From: Toxoplasma gondii ME49
Lineage: Eukaryota; Apicomplexa; Conoidasida; Eucoccidiorida; Sarcocystidae
Length of the DNA: 64,000 nt
Direction of reading: 5' to 3'
Assembly: GCF_000006565.2 (NCBI RefSeq)
Contig: NC_031475.1
Location: 2,464,190 to 2,528,189 of the forward strand
The position numbers were made by a program, and so were the translations under genes. The notes beneath the pieces are model-generated. The model saw only the letters and a program-made list of their open reading frames with translations, was not told the origin of the DNA and did not search any database. This document shows, in pieces, positions 1 to 16,893 of the stretch. The number at the start of each line of letters is the position of its first letter. Positions within the stretch are counted from its first letter, which is position 1.

Positions 1-258
1 GAGTCCCGAAGGATCACACGCAAGAGAGTAGCGGATCGTGTCGACGGCTGTGTCCACCCACTTGCGCTTTTAGGGATAAAAATATATGGAGAGATACAGA
101 GAGAGATACCGGGCGCGCAGAAAGGTGGAGGAGTAGAAAGACAGACGTCGAGAGAGAAAAAAAAGACGCAGAAGAGTGAGATGCACGATGTATCGACCCA
201 CAGATGTTGTATGTGGAGAAGCGTCAGATCGATTCAAGTGTCTGTGCCTTAGACGAAC

Positions 259-5870
<5,612 letters not shown>

Positions 5871-6615
5871 TTTGCTCCGTACTGCGCAGACGAAAACGAC
5901 TTGGAGCAGTTCGCTCGTGGAAATCACGCGAAATGTCGGGGCAGCCACGACACAGAAAGTACGGAATGCCCGGCACGATGGGTAGACGAGGCGAAAAATG
6001 CGTTGGAAAGCGGCCCGAACTGGAGGAAACAAAAAGGCGAGACACGGAAAATGCGGGAGTCTCAGAGTGACGAAGAGTTTCAGGAAAGAATGTACAGTTT
6101 ATCTTGCGTCTGTCTGCATGCACTCCTTCGGAGAGACGCGCAGACCGTCAGTTGCGCACTGGAGTTCCTGTCTCGCTGTCCCACGATGGTTACGGTGGCG
6201 GGTCTCAAGTTCGGTTGCCTGAATCGACTCCTCCGTTGGGTGGCCTCCCGCGCATCTTGCCACTGAAAAGCCAGCCGAGCGGCTGTTCATGCTTGAGACT
6301 ACGTCTCGTGTGTCAGAAAACGCAGTAGCTAGCTGCAAATAACTGCACCCTGGCAGGTCATCGAAGAATGATCTACGCTCCGGGTCGCTGCCCGAAGGTT
6401 CGATGAGCGTCCACGAACGGACGGCTCGATAGGCATGACAGCAGGCCACTGGCCAAGCGGTTTCACTGGCTAGTTCTCTTCACCACATTTTCACGTTACT
6501 TCCTTTCTTATTTCCCAGGTGCCTCTTTGTCAACAGCGACTCTGCGTCAACTGCCTCTCTCGACAGTTCTTTTTTCCACAGTGTGTGTACTCCTTGAAGC
6601 TCAGACTCGCAAAAA
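5871..6615. promoter_or_regulatory. Shared upstream region of PRP16 and the MIC13-like gene
   Basis: A 745-base gap between two divergently oriented start codons, so it must hold both 5' UTRs and presumably both promoters. I see no TATA box. A TGCATGC-type motif occurs near 6115-6122, of the kind recognised by some ApiAP2 factors. A pyrimidine-rich stretch lies just upstream of the MIC13 start. The short open frames here overlap on both strands and look non-coding. Confidence 0.5.
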
Positions 6616-9122
6616 ATGGTGGGTGTTTTCCAGCTGTGCCTCCTAACGTGCCTGCTTTGCTTGTTGAAGGGCAGTGACGCCATCCAGCTTCGCCAGCATC
6701 GAAATGGTAAGGACGCCTCGGTAAAGGTAGTGCTTCTGCAGCTTCCAAGAACGCGCTCTGACGGCGTTGCAAGCGCCGTCTGGGAACTGGCTGTCTCATC
6801 CACGTGGAAGAGCTCACGATATCGCAGTACAGTTCTCTTACATGACTAAGAACAGCGAATGAAGCTTGTGTGCAAATGCTGGTTTCTCGCCTCTATGCTG
6901 GATACCGCCACAGTCTGTGCAGTTAACATGGTCATGAAAGCACAACTTTGGCTAGCTGAAAAAATTTATCGGGGCCACGCTGCAACGGAATTGCTGCTGG
7001 TTTTTTTCCTTGTCGCTGTTGTGAACAGGATTGGGTGTCGAGCAGAGCTTTGTATCTGAAGAAACTGATATCGTCGGAGGACGCATTTCTTCCCTGCAAG
7101 CCGAGTTGGACTCCTACTGCCACAATCGGTACAAGCAACTCTGCGACGGCGGCAACAAAAAATTCTGTGACAAAACTGGTGTCGCTCGCTACGGCACGGG
7201 GATCCAGAGCCAGCAGACTGCCGAATGGAGATGCTACTTTGCGGAGGTTTTGAAACCCTCAGGCCGCAAGGTGCAGTGTGTCGATGACTGCGGGAATTAT
7301 TTCCCCTGTTTGGGAGTTGTGGATCCGAACGACACTTTCCACGCGACTGCACATAATCAGATTTTGAATTTCATCAAGGATGGAGTTGAAAAGCACTGCA
7401 GTCCATTCCAAATGGCTGGCAACAATTATTGCCAGGGCGTTCTTGCGGACACAGTCGCCCGCAAAGACACGGGCACCGCATCTCAAAAGGCGAAAGCGTG
7501 GCGCTGCTATAAGAAAGTGAGTGTGTACGTGCATTCCTACGAATCCAGTTACATGGTGAGGAGCAGGAAGTCTAGCTCAGGTGTTCCTGGATCACTAATG
7601 CATGCTTGGATGCCCCGTGGCACTGTGTAACGCGGCAACGCCTCGGAATTGTTCCCGCACCTGACAGACACCTGCATATCAACACAAACAGCGTATTCCC
7701 TGGCGAAAATGCTTCCTATCTTTGCCCCAACAGGACAGTCTCACGTACGAGGCTAGATCCATTTGCGTGGACAACTGCGGCGGTGAAATAGAATGCCCTG
7801 GCGGACGTTCAGGTATGAGCACATGCTGACAAAGCAATAGGCGCTTGCGCAGTGAACTTCACCAGTGGGTCTCGAAAAGGACAATATAACTTGCATCCGA
7901 CAAGCAAAGATCTTCAAGATCTAAGCTAGTAGTCCATCTCGTAGAGTATATACTGTCCCAAAAAGGCGTAGCTAGAGTTTCATTCGAAGAGAAGACTCAC
8001 GAAGGGGTTCGCAAGTGAGTTGCCCTGTCATTTGCCTCGCGGGGTATCCGAATATCGTGTTTCCGAGTTGACAACACGCGTAAAACGCCCTGCGCAATGG
8101 TGGGGCGCTCCCTTGTGCGTTTCTGTTTTTCCCCAGAAACCTCTGGAGAACTACTCAGTCAGCATTATACTAGGGAAAAAGAGCTGCAGAAAGTGATCGA
8201 GTCACAAAGTGCCCCCTGCCATGACGCATGCGTTGCGACACCCATCAACCCACCAATTTGCGCCGACACTGAGAGTCTCCTGCAAAGTACCAAACGCAGC
8301 AGAGCACAGAGATTCATCGATGACGCGTGCCAGAAACTGTTCAACTGCCACTGCAAAAAAGACAAGAAATTCTGCACGACTGTAGTCGCCCGCAAGGATC
8401 GAGGTCGCGCAGGCAGTCAAAATGATGCTGAGTGGCGCTGCTATTCTTTAGAAGAGTTGGACTTTCAAAAAACAAACCCGTCGTGCATTGATGAGTGCGG
8501 AAATGAACTGCCGTGCCAAGGCGCAGTACCAGAAGAGTCTACTCACCACATAACGTGGACCAAGTTGCCGTCTAAAATTGACGAAGCTACGCAAAAGTTC
8601 TGCACTGAACGACAAAGAGCTGCGAATGACTATTGCGCGTCAGAGTTCGCAGACAGTCTGGCGCGATATGGACCCGGCGCGGGGGACCAAACCAGTCAAT
8701 TTCGGTGTATTAAAAAGGTGAGCAAGAGAGGCAGAACCATCTGTCGAACAGATGGAAGTCCCATATCAGCGTTCGATACGCTTATCATTGTGCGAGTTTT
8801 CTGTTTTGTCTTTTCAGGCGGCAATGCGTGCAGATGCCGAAGGGCAATGTGCCGATTCCTGCAAAGGAACGGAAACGTGCGGAGGCGGTCGAAGCAGTAA
8901 GTCGTTTCGATATTCTACAAACATATACACATGTGTATATGTGTGTATGTTTACGCTTGAACCGGCAGGAGGAGGTCCCGGAACGTAAAGGCTGATGTGC
9001 TGCAGTCTCCTGTCTGATGCTGTTGTTGTACAGGACTTGATGGCCCTCTCTCAGTTGATGACGTTTTGAATGCTCACGAGGGTATTTCAGAGGCTATGAA
9101 AAGCGCCTCGACAGAGTGCTAG
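6616..9122 (+). CDS. MIC13: MIC13-like microneme adhesin with four MAR domains
   Basis: Secreted adhesin of the micronemes; MAR domains of this family bind sialylated host glycans. Six exons join in phase: 6616-6706, 7029-7516, 7734-7812, 8137-8717, 8818-8896 and 9034-9122, giving 468 residues, the size I recall for T. gondii MIC13. Residues 1-22 are a hydrophobic signal peptide. MAR1 and MAR2 are encoded by exons 2, 3 and the start of exon 4; MAR3 and MAR4 by exons 4, 5 and 6. Recurring motifs are ARxGxGxxSQ, WRCY, CVDDCG and CPGGR. H-x-T glycan-binding motifs stand at 135-137, 229-231 and 357-359; the fourth domain lacks one. The protein ends on Cys468. There is no galectin-like C-terminal domain, which separates it from MIC1. 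Starts in an A-rich context. Other MAR-family members cannot be excluded without alignment. Confidence 0.86.
7872..7955 (+). repeat. Diverged dispersed repeat, copy A
   Basis: Lies in intron 3 of the MIC13-like gene (7813-8136). About 65 bases align with 62345-62412, same orientation, at roughly three quarters identity with one small gap. The best shared core reads TTCAAGATCTAA, followed by a conserved AGTCC and CTCGTAG. Could be a remnant of a mobile element or of organelle-derived DNA; I cannot tell which. Confidence 0.5.
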
Positions 9123-11461
9123 AAGTCATGTAGGGGCCACCGTTCCTCACAGCGCATGCGTCGACGCCCGCGGCATTTGTTCTTTCGCTACGGACCCTCA
9201 ACTACTTGACAGTCCGGCGGCACGTGCGAGTTGGGCTTTAATGCAGCGATGGTACACAAGTGTTAGTGGAGCACTTCAGCTATGTTTTCGACAGCGAGGA
9301 GAGTAAAACGCAGAGCCTAAAACAAAGGGAAGGCGCCCGGTCAAGCGGTTATTTCCCTATAATAGTCGAGTCATTCATTTTCCGATACCTTTTCCATGTT
9401 CCCTGTTTTCCTCAAAGCGGCCGCCGGATTACCCGGTCGGCTGTGCCTTCCACCACCCTTCCCTGTCCCACAGAATTTGTTGCTGCATTTGTACTCGAAC
9501 AGAAATTTGAAAGAGGGAAGCTGCGGACCCGCGGTCACATATCGCGGTGTTTTGTCTTTTTTTGAATCCGACTGTCAATTCAACAGTGCTTCAGGGATCC
9601 GCATGCATGCTGAGTTTCTTCCTCACCGGGAAACAGGCTGACGATCTATCCAGCCCTCCCATACACGCATACGCGATGCGTTGGTGGCACAGCGTGGAGA
9701 ATCGTATACTGATCAGTCCAGGCATGCTTTCAGAGTGAACAGAAAGAGTATATGTTGCCTGCTCCCAGCTATGTTTGCAGCACACGATTTTTATATCAAA
9801 GGACCAAGCGATGAATCAGGTTATCGCTGGTATCCCCCAATTAAAAGCTGAGACGCTTGTGTACTGGCATGATTCCCGCTGTTCCGGCATGGTTTGAGAC
9901 TTTGCATTGTCACCTCCTAGAAAATGTGACAGTGCGACGCCACTTGCATAACGGCTAATCGGCTTCCCTAGTCAAGGATATCGAAAAAGGGGGTGTGCGT
10001 ATTCTTACTTCTCTTCCAGGCTTTCCAGAGGGTTTCTCGATACTGTGCGTAGTGTGATGTTCTATGCTTCGACAAATGTACACAAGCGGATATATATGTA
10101 GGTCGTGTGATTCCTCGTGTCTCAATTTGTGACACCATGCTAAAACCGTTTCTACTTGCCTGGATGCTTGACGCGTAAGTTTGGTGATAACAATGCTCTC
10201 TACAAGTCCCAGAAAATCCTCGTGCATCTGCGAACGCGTGGTGAGCCCAGAGCCGTTGTTCTGAAATTGCCTCCGCTGCAAAGGATGTTTTCGCACGTCG
10301 TTTCGCTGGTTATATCTTGATGGTCTTTGTTTACCGGATCCAAGAATAAACGTAGGAACCCCACTGTACAATAGGTTCAGTCTAAAGTCCCATTATACTG
10401 TATGGATCACATGGCTTCTGGAACTTTGATATCGTTCTGACGTGAGCTCATTTTGACGGCGAGACGGAAAGCCGCGCAAACGCAGCGAGCAGACCGACCG
10501 AGGAACTAAACCGTTGTACGGGAAGAATTAGGGAAAGTTGCTCTCACTTATTTAGGAGCCATAAGAGCATTGCTTTGCCACTCCGTGACCAGGCGCGCGA
10601 TTTGTTGCAGGGTCCGTAGCGTGATCCTTGATTCTGTTGTTTCTGTGTCAAGCGGTTTCAGTGCTGGTCACCCACGGGCGTTTGCCGTCTCTCATTCTAC
10701 CGATGGTCGGCCTCTGTGTGAGCCTGGCGCTCCACTCAAAACAAGCGAACCGGGAAAATCCAGGCTGGCAACGAACGGGACGCGTGACCACACCTAAGAA
10801 ATATGCTGATCAAACCGGCAAGAGACTGACAGAAACAAATTCGCTTCCCCGAAGTCTGTTGGAGGCTGAAGCGTTTTAAAGTCAATTGTCCGTTTCATGC
10901 ACTAGTACACCTGCATCTCTACAATACTCCTAGCAGTACGTACATATGCAAATCGCAAGTCTCGGGGCACGTTCATGATTCGTCCACATGCATGCATTCG
11001 CACACCATGCAGAAGTCCGCATGCGAGCAGTTTCTTCTTCCTTGTGCTCATCAGACTGCCTCTCGAAATTCCAGCGGCCCTTCTTGTGGCAAACCCAGAT
11101 ATCTTGGCAGCGCCTGCCTCTGGCACACAGAAGTCGACAAAGTCCTACATGCGTTAACGTCATTTCTACGTCTTCCCCGGTTTCCTTTGATTCTCCTCGT
11201 TCTCGTCACAGATACCGCGCTTGCAGGGAACATCGACGCCTCCCGAGGCGAAAACTCTCCGGGCGGTGTGTGCACATTGCACGCGCGTGGACGTACTTTC
11301 CTTTCCACATGCAAAGACACACACGGCCAGCTACTTGATCGTAGTTGATATATGCATAAATGTACATATATTTATATATACGTAAAGGTACGCGGTTTCT
11401 TCTGATACGTCTCGTGTAGCGCTACGCGAAGTCGCGGCATCCGATCTTTTCTGCTTTCCGT
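9123..11461. other. Gap after the MIC13-like gene, no convincing gene
   Basis: Holds the 3' UTR of the adhesin gene and then unassigned sequence. The longest open frame is 138 codons on the minus strand (9955-10371); it lacks an ATG near its start and has no recognisable motif. A plus-strand frame at 10628-10879 is hydrophobic at first but also begins without ATG. A TA-rich run is at 11347-11383. I see no RNA gene. Confidence 0.4.
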
Positions 11462-13322
11462 TTACAAGTTGTCTTGGAAGAGCAGGAGACGCGGGTCCCG
11501 TTTGCAGAAGGCGCGAACTGCCATGGCGACGTTGTCTGCGTCCTCGAAAACGCGTCCTCTGCATGCAACCTTGACATTTTCAGGAGCCGCCTTTCCACCG
11601 TAGATCTGCGCCTTGAGTTGCTCGACAGTCGTCTCGTCGTCCAAGTAGACCTTCCTACCGTTCGTCCACTTTGTGTCAAAGTAGTTCTGCGAGTAGTCTG
11701 GGTAAAGTTTCTCCTCGTTGATGAATACATGGTAGCTGAGTTAGGCGGAGAGACAACGCACGGATGCGAAGACACACCAAGCGAACTAAAGGGGAAGAAG
11801 GACGGGATGCGTCCCCAAAACATCGGGGACAAACGGTGAGGGAGACAGAGGGCTATAAAAAAGCTGAAGGAAGATTCGAATGCGCAGCGAATACACGCCG
11901 AGTCTCTCAAAACGCTTTCGGTAGCGGATACAGACATACGCATGAAGAAGACAGCAAGGGAAACTACAAGAAGAACATGTTCCCCTTTCTCACGCCTGAG
12001 ATAGTCGGCAGCGCGGAAGCCAGGCAGAACTGGGGTCATCTCGATCGAGAAAAGCCAAAGTACACAGAAGCGCTAACTATGCTCATACACGCCCGGCGCG
12101 TAGGCGTTTCCAGCGAGGTAAAGACCTTCGAGAAGAAACGAAACTTTCTTCGAACGAGAGGCATCTGCCGCCCAGGATCCCCCTAACGCTTCTCGACGGA
12201 AACCTCGAAAAGTCACGCGCTCATAATAGGGAGAAGCAACATGCTTTGCACGCATAAAAATCCCCTCAAAGATGGAGTTCAACACAGGCGCGCTGCCTTC
12301 GATGTCTCTCTCGGTCTGCCTTTAGATCGCCATTGAGAGAAGCGGTACTCGAAAAACTGAGGAACAAGAGGCGATAAAAAGCGCTTCCGGTCACCTGCCT
12401 ATGACATGAAGAGTCCGGAAAGTTGACAGAGCTGAGGTCTCATCGGCAACGCGAAGAAAGCCGCAAAAACAGCATCCTGAGGTGGTTTCACTTCCCCAGA
12501 CAGACTGTATCCAGACGTTGTTAACCCAGCTCACGCATTCCATCTGACGGTGAACGATCGCTCCTAACTGAATCTTGTTCAATAACAAGGGAGTCTTGAG
12601 CCGACATGGAGGTGTTGATACACTCCGAGCATTAGAACTACCACTCGTATCTGACCTGTTACCCCGGCGACATTGTGACCGTTGTACAATCTAGAAATAG
12701 AATGTACCGTGGATAACGATCCAGGCTGCTTCGACGAAATGTAGACCAAAGATTGTAAATGGTTCCGAGATCTTACAAGAAGTACCTTTGCCCTGACTCA
12801 AAGTGTTATATAATTTACTGGTATGCATGTAACTCGAGAGCTACACATACCCTGATTAAAAAAGCCCAAGGTATAGCGTCGACAACAACATGACTCAAAA
12901 CTGTATACCAGCAAACATACAGATACCATTGTCAAATCCATTATCGTTAGAGAGAACACGCATGTTTTCTCCAAAAAGTCGGCTGACAAAGAATGAGCAA
13001 GGCAAACATTGAACGGCCTCCGTCTCTCACTTGGCCGCACACTTCCTACGGTTTAGAAGAAAGTCCTTGTGAAAGTGACATGGACAACTTAACCACGACG
13101 GATCGCCTTTTTTTTAACGTACCCGAGTTTCGTGTCAGCGCGGAAGCGAGTGTAGAAGATTCCAGCAGGAAAGAGGAAGACCATGACGTACTTGGTGCTG
13201 CTCTGCGAGTAGTAGAAACTGTCGTACAGTCTCCCGAGTCTCTGACCGATGAAGGACCGCATGCCCGCGAAAACGGATCTCCCCTTGACGCCAAGGGGCG
13301 CGGCAGCTCCGGCGAACGCCAT
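11462..13322 (-). CDS. Small predicted single-pass membrane protein, function unknown
   Basis: Two exons, 13123-13322 and 11462-11735, join in phase across a 1,387-base intron to give 157 residues. The splice signals are good: GG before GTACGT, and a pyrimidine-rich CTCAG acceptor. The N-terminal part is Ala/Gly-rich, then a hydrophobic stretch (YVMVFLFPAGIFYTRF) at about residues 47-62 could span a membrane. The C-terminal 90 residues are soluble-looking, with regular spacing (TVEQLKAQIYGG, then a short VKVACRG strand) that faintly recalls a ubiquitin-like fold; this is only an impression. An in-frame upstream ATG at 13442 would add 40 Ser/Cys/Arg-rich residues that might be a targeting peptide. 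I do not recognise the family. Extra small exons in the long intron are possible. Confidence 0.58.
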
Positions 13323-15123
13323 CGTGGAGAAGAAGCGGAGACGACGGGAGACACAACAAGACGCGAACGAGAAGCACGGAGACAGCAGAAACGAAAAGCA
13401 GCGTGACGGAGGCGGCGCGAAGGGCGACAGCAAAAAAGACACGGACGTTCACGGAGCGTACTGCCGCAGAAAAACCGAGGTCCCCAGACAGGGTTTAACG
13501 TCCACCGGAAACGGGGACGTGCAACCGAGACATTTACAAAGAAGAGGAAAGTTCGACTCCACTGAAGATGGGGAGAGGGAAAAGGAGAGAAAGCTGGCGA
13601 CGAAAGGCGGTGGACTTTTCACCGGCGCACGCTGGAGAAAACACGCGGGACGGAGGGATGGGAAGCCGAGGCGCCGCGTCACTTTTGGCGCACACAAACG
13701 TCGCGAGGGTTGTTCCGCTGGTTAGGAAGCTTTAAAATTGAGGAGAAAAGTGCGAGAATGGCTCACGCAGTCGAGAGCTGTCGAACGAGCATAGAAAACG
13801 CAGATGGTGTGTGCCACGGAGAAATCCACGCGGGTGCGAAAAAAACGCCACACTGCATGCGCAGCGAGCGGGGCGCGTCAAAGCATATTATCAAGTGGAG
13901 ACACGGAAGAAACAGAGAAGGGAAATGGCCCAGAGTAAAAGATGCACATGGATGACCGAGGAATTCGCAGACGTCTCGGATTCGCTGGCGATCCCTACTT
14001 CGGAAAGTGCACGCTCTGTTGCGCGTTCCTCTCTCGTTTTATAGAAACGACCTGGCCATACAGGTTTCTCTCCGCAACAGGAACTTCATATAGTAGACAG
14101 ATGCTTTTACAAATGCTTGCGCGTGGCTTCTAGTACTTTGAGGTCGTACGAGCTTGGAGAAGGCTGTTATTCAAGGAGTAAGACTTTTACCCCAGAAGTT
14201 AACGCCTGACTTATACGTTCTATTATCAAGTGAGATGCACAGATGGACATAACTTATCATAAACGTGAGTGCTCGCAGGGGAGACTGAAACGCAACAAGA
14301 TTTGCATGCTTGTGTTTGCTGTGAGTGAAGCCCCCCGTTGCTTCCTGGCGTTTGAGTGTGCTTCTCCGACACTCCACAGAGGACGTTCTGCCTTCGTTAA
14401 TCTTGATACACGGCGTTCAAAATAATTTTACCCTATTTCCCCAGTCATCACCGTCTCAACCATACCCGGGAAAACATTCGAATGTGAATCGGGTGAACAA
14501 AGACCTTCAGCGTTTAAAACGGCAAACTCAATCGTGCTGTTGTCTTCGTTAGGGAATCCAGCTCTCGCGCATTCGCTAGCCTTCAGCATTTTTGTTAGAA
14601 ACACTTGGCGGCAGAACGGGACTTTAGAGACAGACTCGCTCCGAGAGAGAGACGCGATTAGCCTGGCTGAAGTCCTTCCAAGATCGTCCTTGTGCGTTTA
14701 TCACACACGTTCTCGTCACCTCTTCTAGCGCATCTTGCCGTTAGTCTGCTGCGAGGCACAGCGGCAGGTTTATTCGAAATTCAGAAGCGGTGAATTTGGT
14801 GCCAGACAAAAGTTCTCAGCTCCGTTTACATTCTGAGTGAAATAAGAAGAAACGGCCGAATACGCTGTCGGAAGACAAAGAGGCGAGCGAGATGTGGACA
14901 AAGTAACGTAAAGTTGAACTTTCGGTGTTTGCCTTCTTGGTAGCGACGTTTGCACGCTGCCCGTTACGTTCTTCTTCTTCCATGAGACAAAAGCACTCGC
15001 GGTCTCTGCTCGACACAAACGCGTTTGCTCGTGACATCGAGAGACAAATAGAAGAAGGAATATTCGTGAGAGAGAAAGAAAGAGCGTTGCCGAGACTGCT
15101 GACAGCAGAGCGCCGTCGCCAGA
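13323..15123. other. Gap between two small genes, nothing assigned
   Basis: Upstream region of both flanking small genes. Plus-strand frames at 12993-13725 run antisense to the first exon of the membrane-protein gene and its upstream region; they are Lys/Arg/Glu-rich and look like shadows. A plus-strand frame beginning with ATG at 14982 reads partly coding-like but ends at 15197, and overlaps in another frame with the 112-residue gene that follows. No RNA gene seen. Confidence 0.4.
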
Positions 15124-15628
15124 ATGACAAGGAATCTAGAGATCTTGTATCGGGATGCGACAGGTCGTCACAGAAAACGGTATTTCCCCGAATGTGAGGA
15201 CATGCGCCCTCGAACCGCGCCTGAAATCCTGGAAGAGTAAGTCACCTTTCCAGGTGTATTCTGTGCCTGCTGCTTTCACCGTTCCCTTTCCACGCTTTCC
15301 GACACTCTGGGCTACGTGCGACTTCCCGTGCATAACAAAGACAGCGTCTCCGTGCCTGTGAGCAGCACAGACAAACCTATCATTCTCTTCTCCCCAAGGC
15401 AGCCCTCAGCTGGTGTTTAGGATTTCCTGGATCCGCCAGGTGAAGCAGTGGACAAAAGGGCGCGGGAAAATGATGGCTTACATCTGCCGCGGCGTCTACC
15501 AAGTGTTGCCTCGTGTGAGCACATCACTTGCGCTTCAGTCCAACAAAAGTGATAAATTTTCCGCTTCAGATGCCAGTATGAGCACTCTTCCTAGGCGAGT
15601 GAAACCTCTCAGACAGGATTACGTATAA
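15124..15628 (+). CDS. Small basic protein of 112 residues, function unknown
   Basis: Two exons, 15124-15236 and 15403-15628, join with a consensus GTAAGT donor and a pyrimidine-rich CCAAGGCAG acceptor. The frame is exactly preserved (339 bases with stop). The first exon reads like conserved protein (RDATGRHRKRYFPECEDMRP) and the second continues with aromatic and basic residues (ISWIRQVKQWTKGRGK). There is no signal peptide or membrane span. Size, basic charge and composition would suit a mitochondrial or ribosome-associated subunit, but that is a guess. An alternative donor at the GTGAGC near 15515 could lead to a different 3' end. I do not recognise the family. Confidence 0.48.
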
Positions 15629-16893
15629 GCGTTTTGGGGGACTCTGAGTTTCTGTGCTACATTAGGACATGCCGTTCAGTCGGTGGCACCCGTGTTGAGT
15701 TGGGAGTGTGTATTAAGTACATACGAAACTGGCTCAAACGGCGTGCACCGGAATCTTCTATGCTCTTATGCTAGTCAAATAGGTTTCATCGTTATTGACA
15801 TTTGATGGAAACGTCTGTGAACTGAAGCCTGACAAACCACTGGTTTCGGATGGCATGACTTCTAGGACCGCAGAACACGGTCGAAAACGTATTAAGACTC
15901 GTCTTCTAAACTGCACTAGAAAATCGACTTTCGCGCTCCGTACCACTCATCCCATATGCGTTTCATGCGCCGCCTGACTTCACCTTCCGACGGCACAGGA
16001 CCGCGTGCGCCGGAAAGACGAAAAACGGAGCGTTACGCGGACTCGCGAAACATCGCAGTGCGTCAGACACGCACATGCGTACGTCGACACACAAGAAGAT
16101 GTTTGTGACAAGGAAACAAGTACGCAAACAACACCTGCATGCGCTAGATGGACGCCCAATTGAATGCCTGTAGAAGACCAAATGCATCTGCGTGGAACGC
16201 ACCGGCACATCGGGCACGCGCGGAAAAAACAAGACAAACCTGCACGCATTTCTCCTGTGTCTGTACACCGCGTGACAAAAATCCACGAAACATCGACAGC
16301 CCGCTGCGAGACTCCCAAAAGACTGGCATTTTTCATGTTGCCCTCGAATTGTTTGTCGTCCTCCCTTCCCGTCCCGACTGTCTTCAGCTTCCTCCTGTGT
16401 CGTCAGTCGACTGTCGTTTTCGGCTGCGCGAACTTCTTTCGTTCTGCACTTCCCGTTGAAAGTTCGTTTCGAGTTTCCCACGCTGACTTGGGCAGGCGGT
16501 GTGTCGCACATCGGAACCGCATCCGCATCTTTTCTTCGCGTGCCAAGCCTCTCAAGAGCCACAGAGCTCTTTTGCGGCCCGATCGTCGCGGAGCGTTCGC
16601 TGTCGTTTCCCCAGACTGACTGCGCATTTTCACTGATGGATCCGCCTTTTGCGGCTCCGCGAATTCCAGCGACTCGAGGGCGAGTGACCAAGATGTCGGA
16701 TGCGATTCGCGTTTCGCCGGGGAGACAGCTGACAGACAGCTTGCGGAGACGCAGCGACTGGAGTCCATATTTCCGAGTGCCTTGCCGCCGGCACCTCCAC
16801 ACCTACCTAACTCAAGACCGGTCAACGGATTCGTAATACCATTTCCTATCGTACCCATGACTGACGTGGACTCGCGCGCTCTGCGTTCCTCGT
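15629..16893. other. Convergent 3' region, no convincing gene
   Basis: Separates the ends of the 112-residue gene (plus) and the elongation factor gene (minus), so it holds two 3' UTRs. A minus-strand open frame of 279 codons (15963-16802) directly downstream of the elongation factor stop, and another at 16403-16858 in a second frame, have no motif. They are most simply explained as GC-rich 3' UTR. Confidence 0.4.

Noticed and set aside
15963..16858. Two overlapping minus-strand frames downstream of EF-G1
   Set aside because: No motif, no acceptor joining them to another exon; best explained as 3' UTR.
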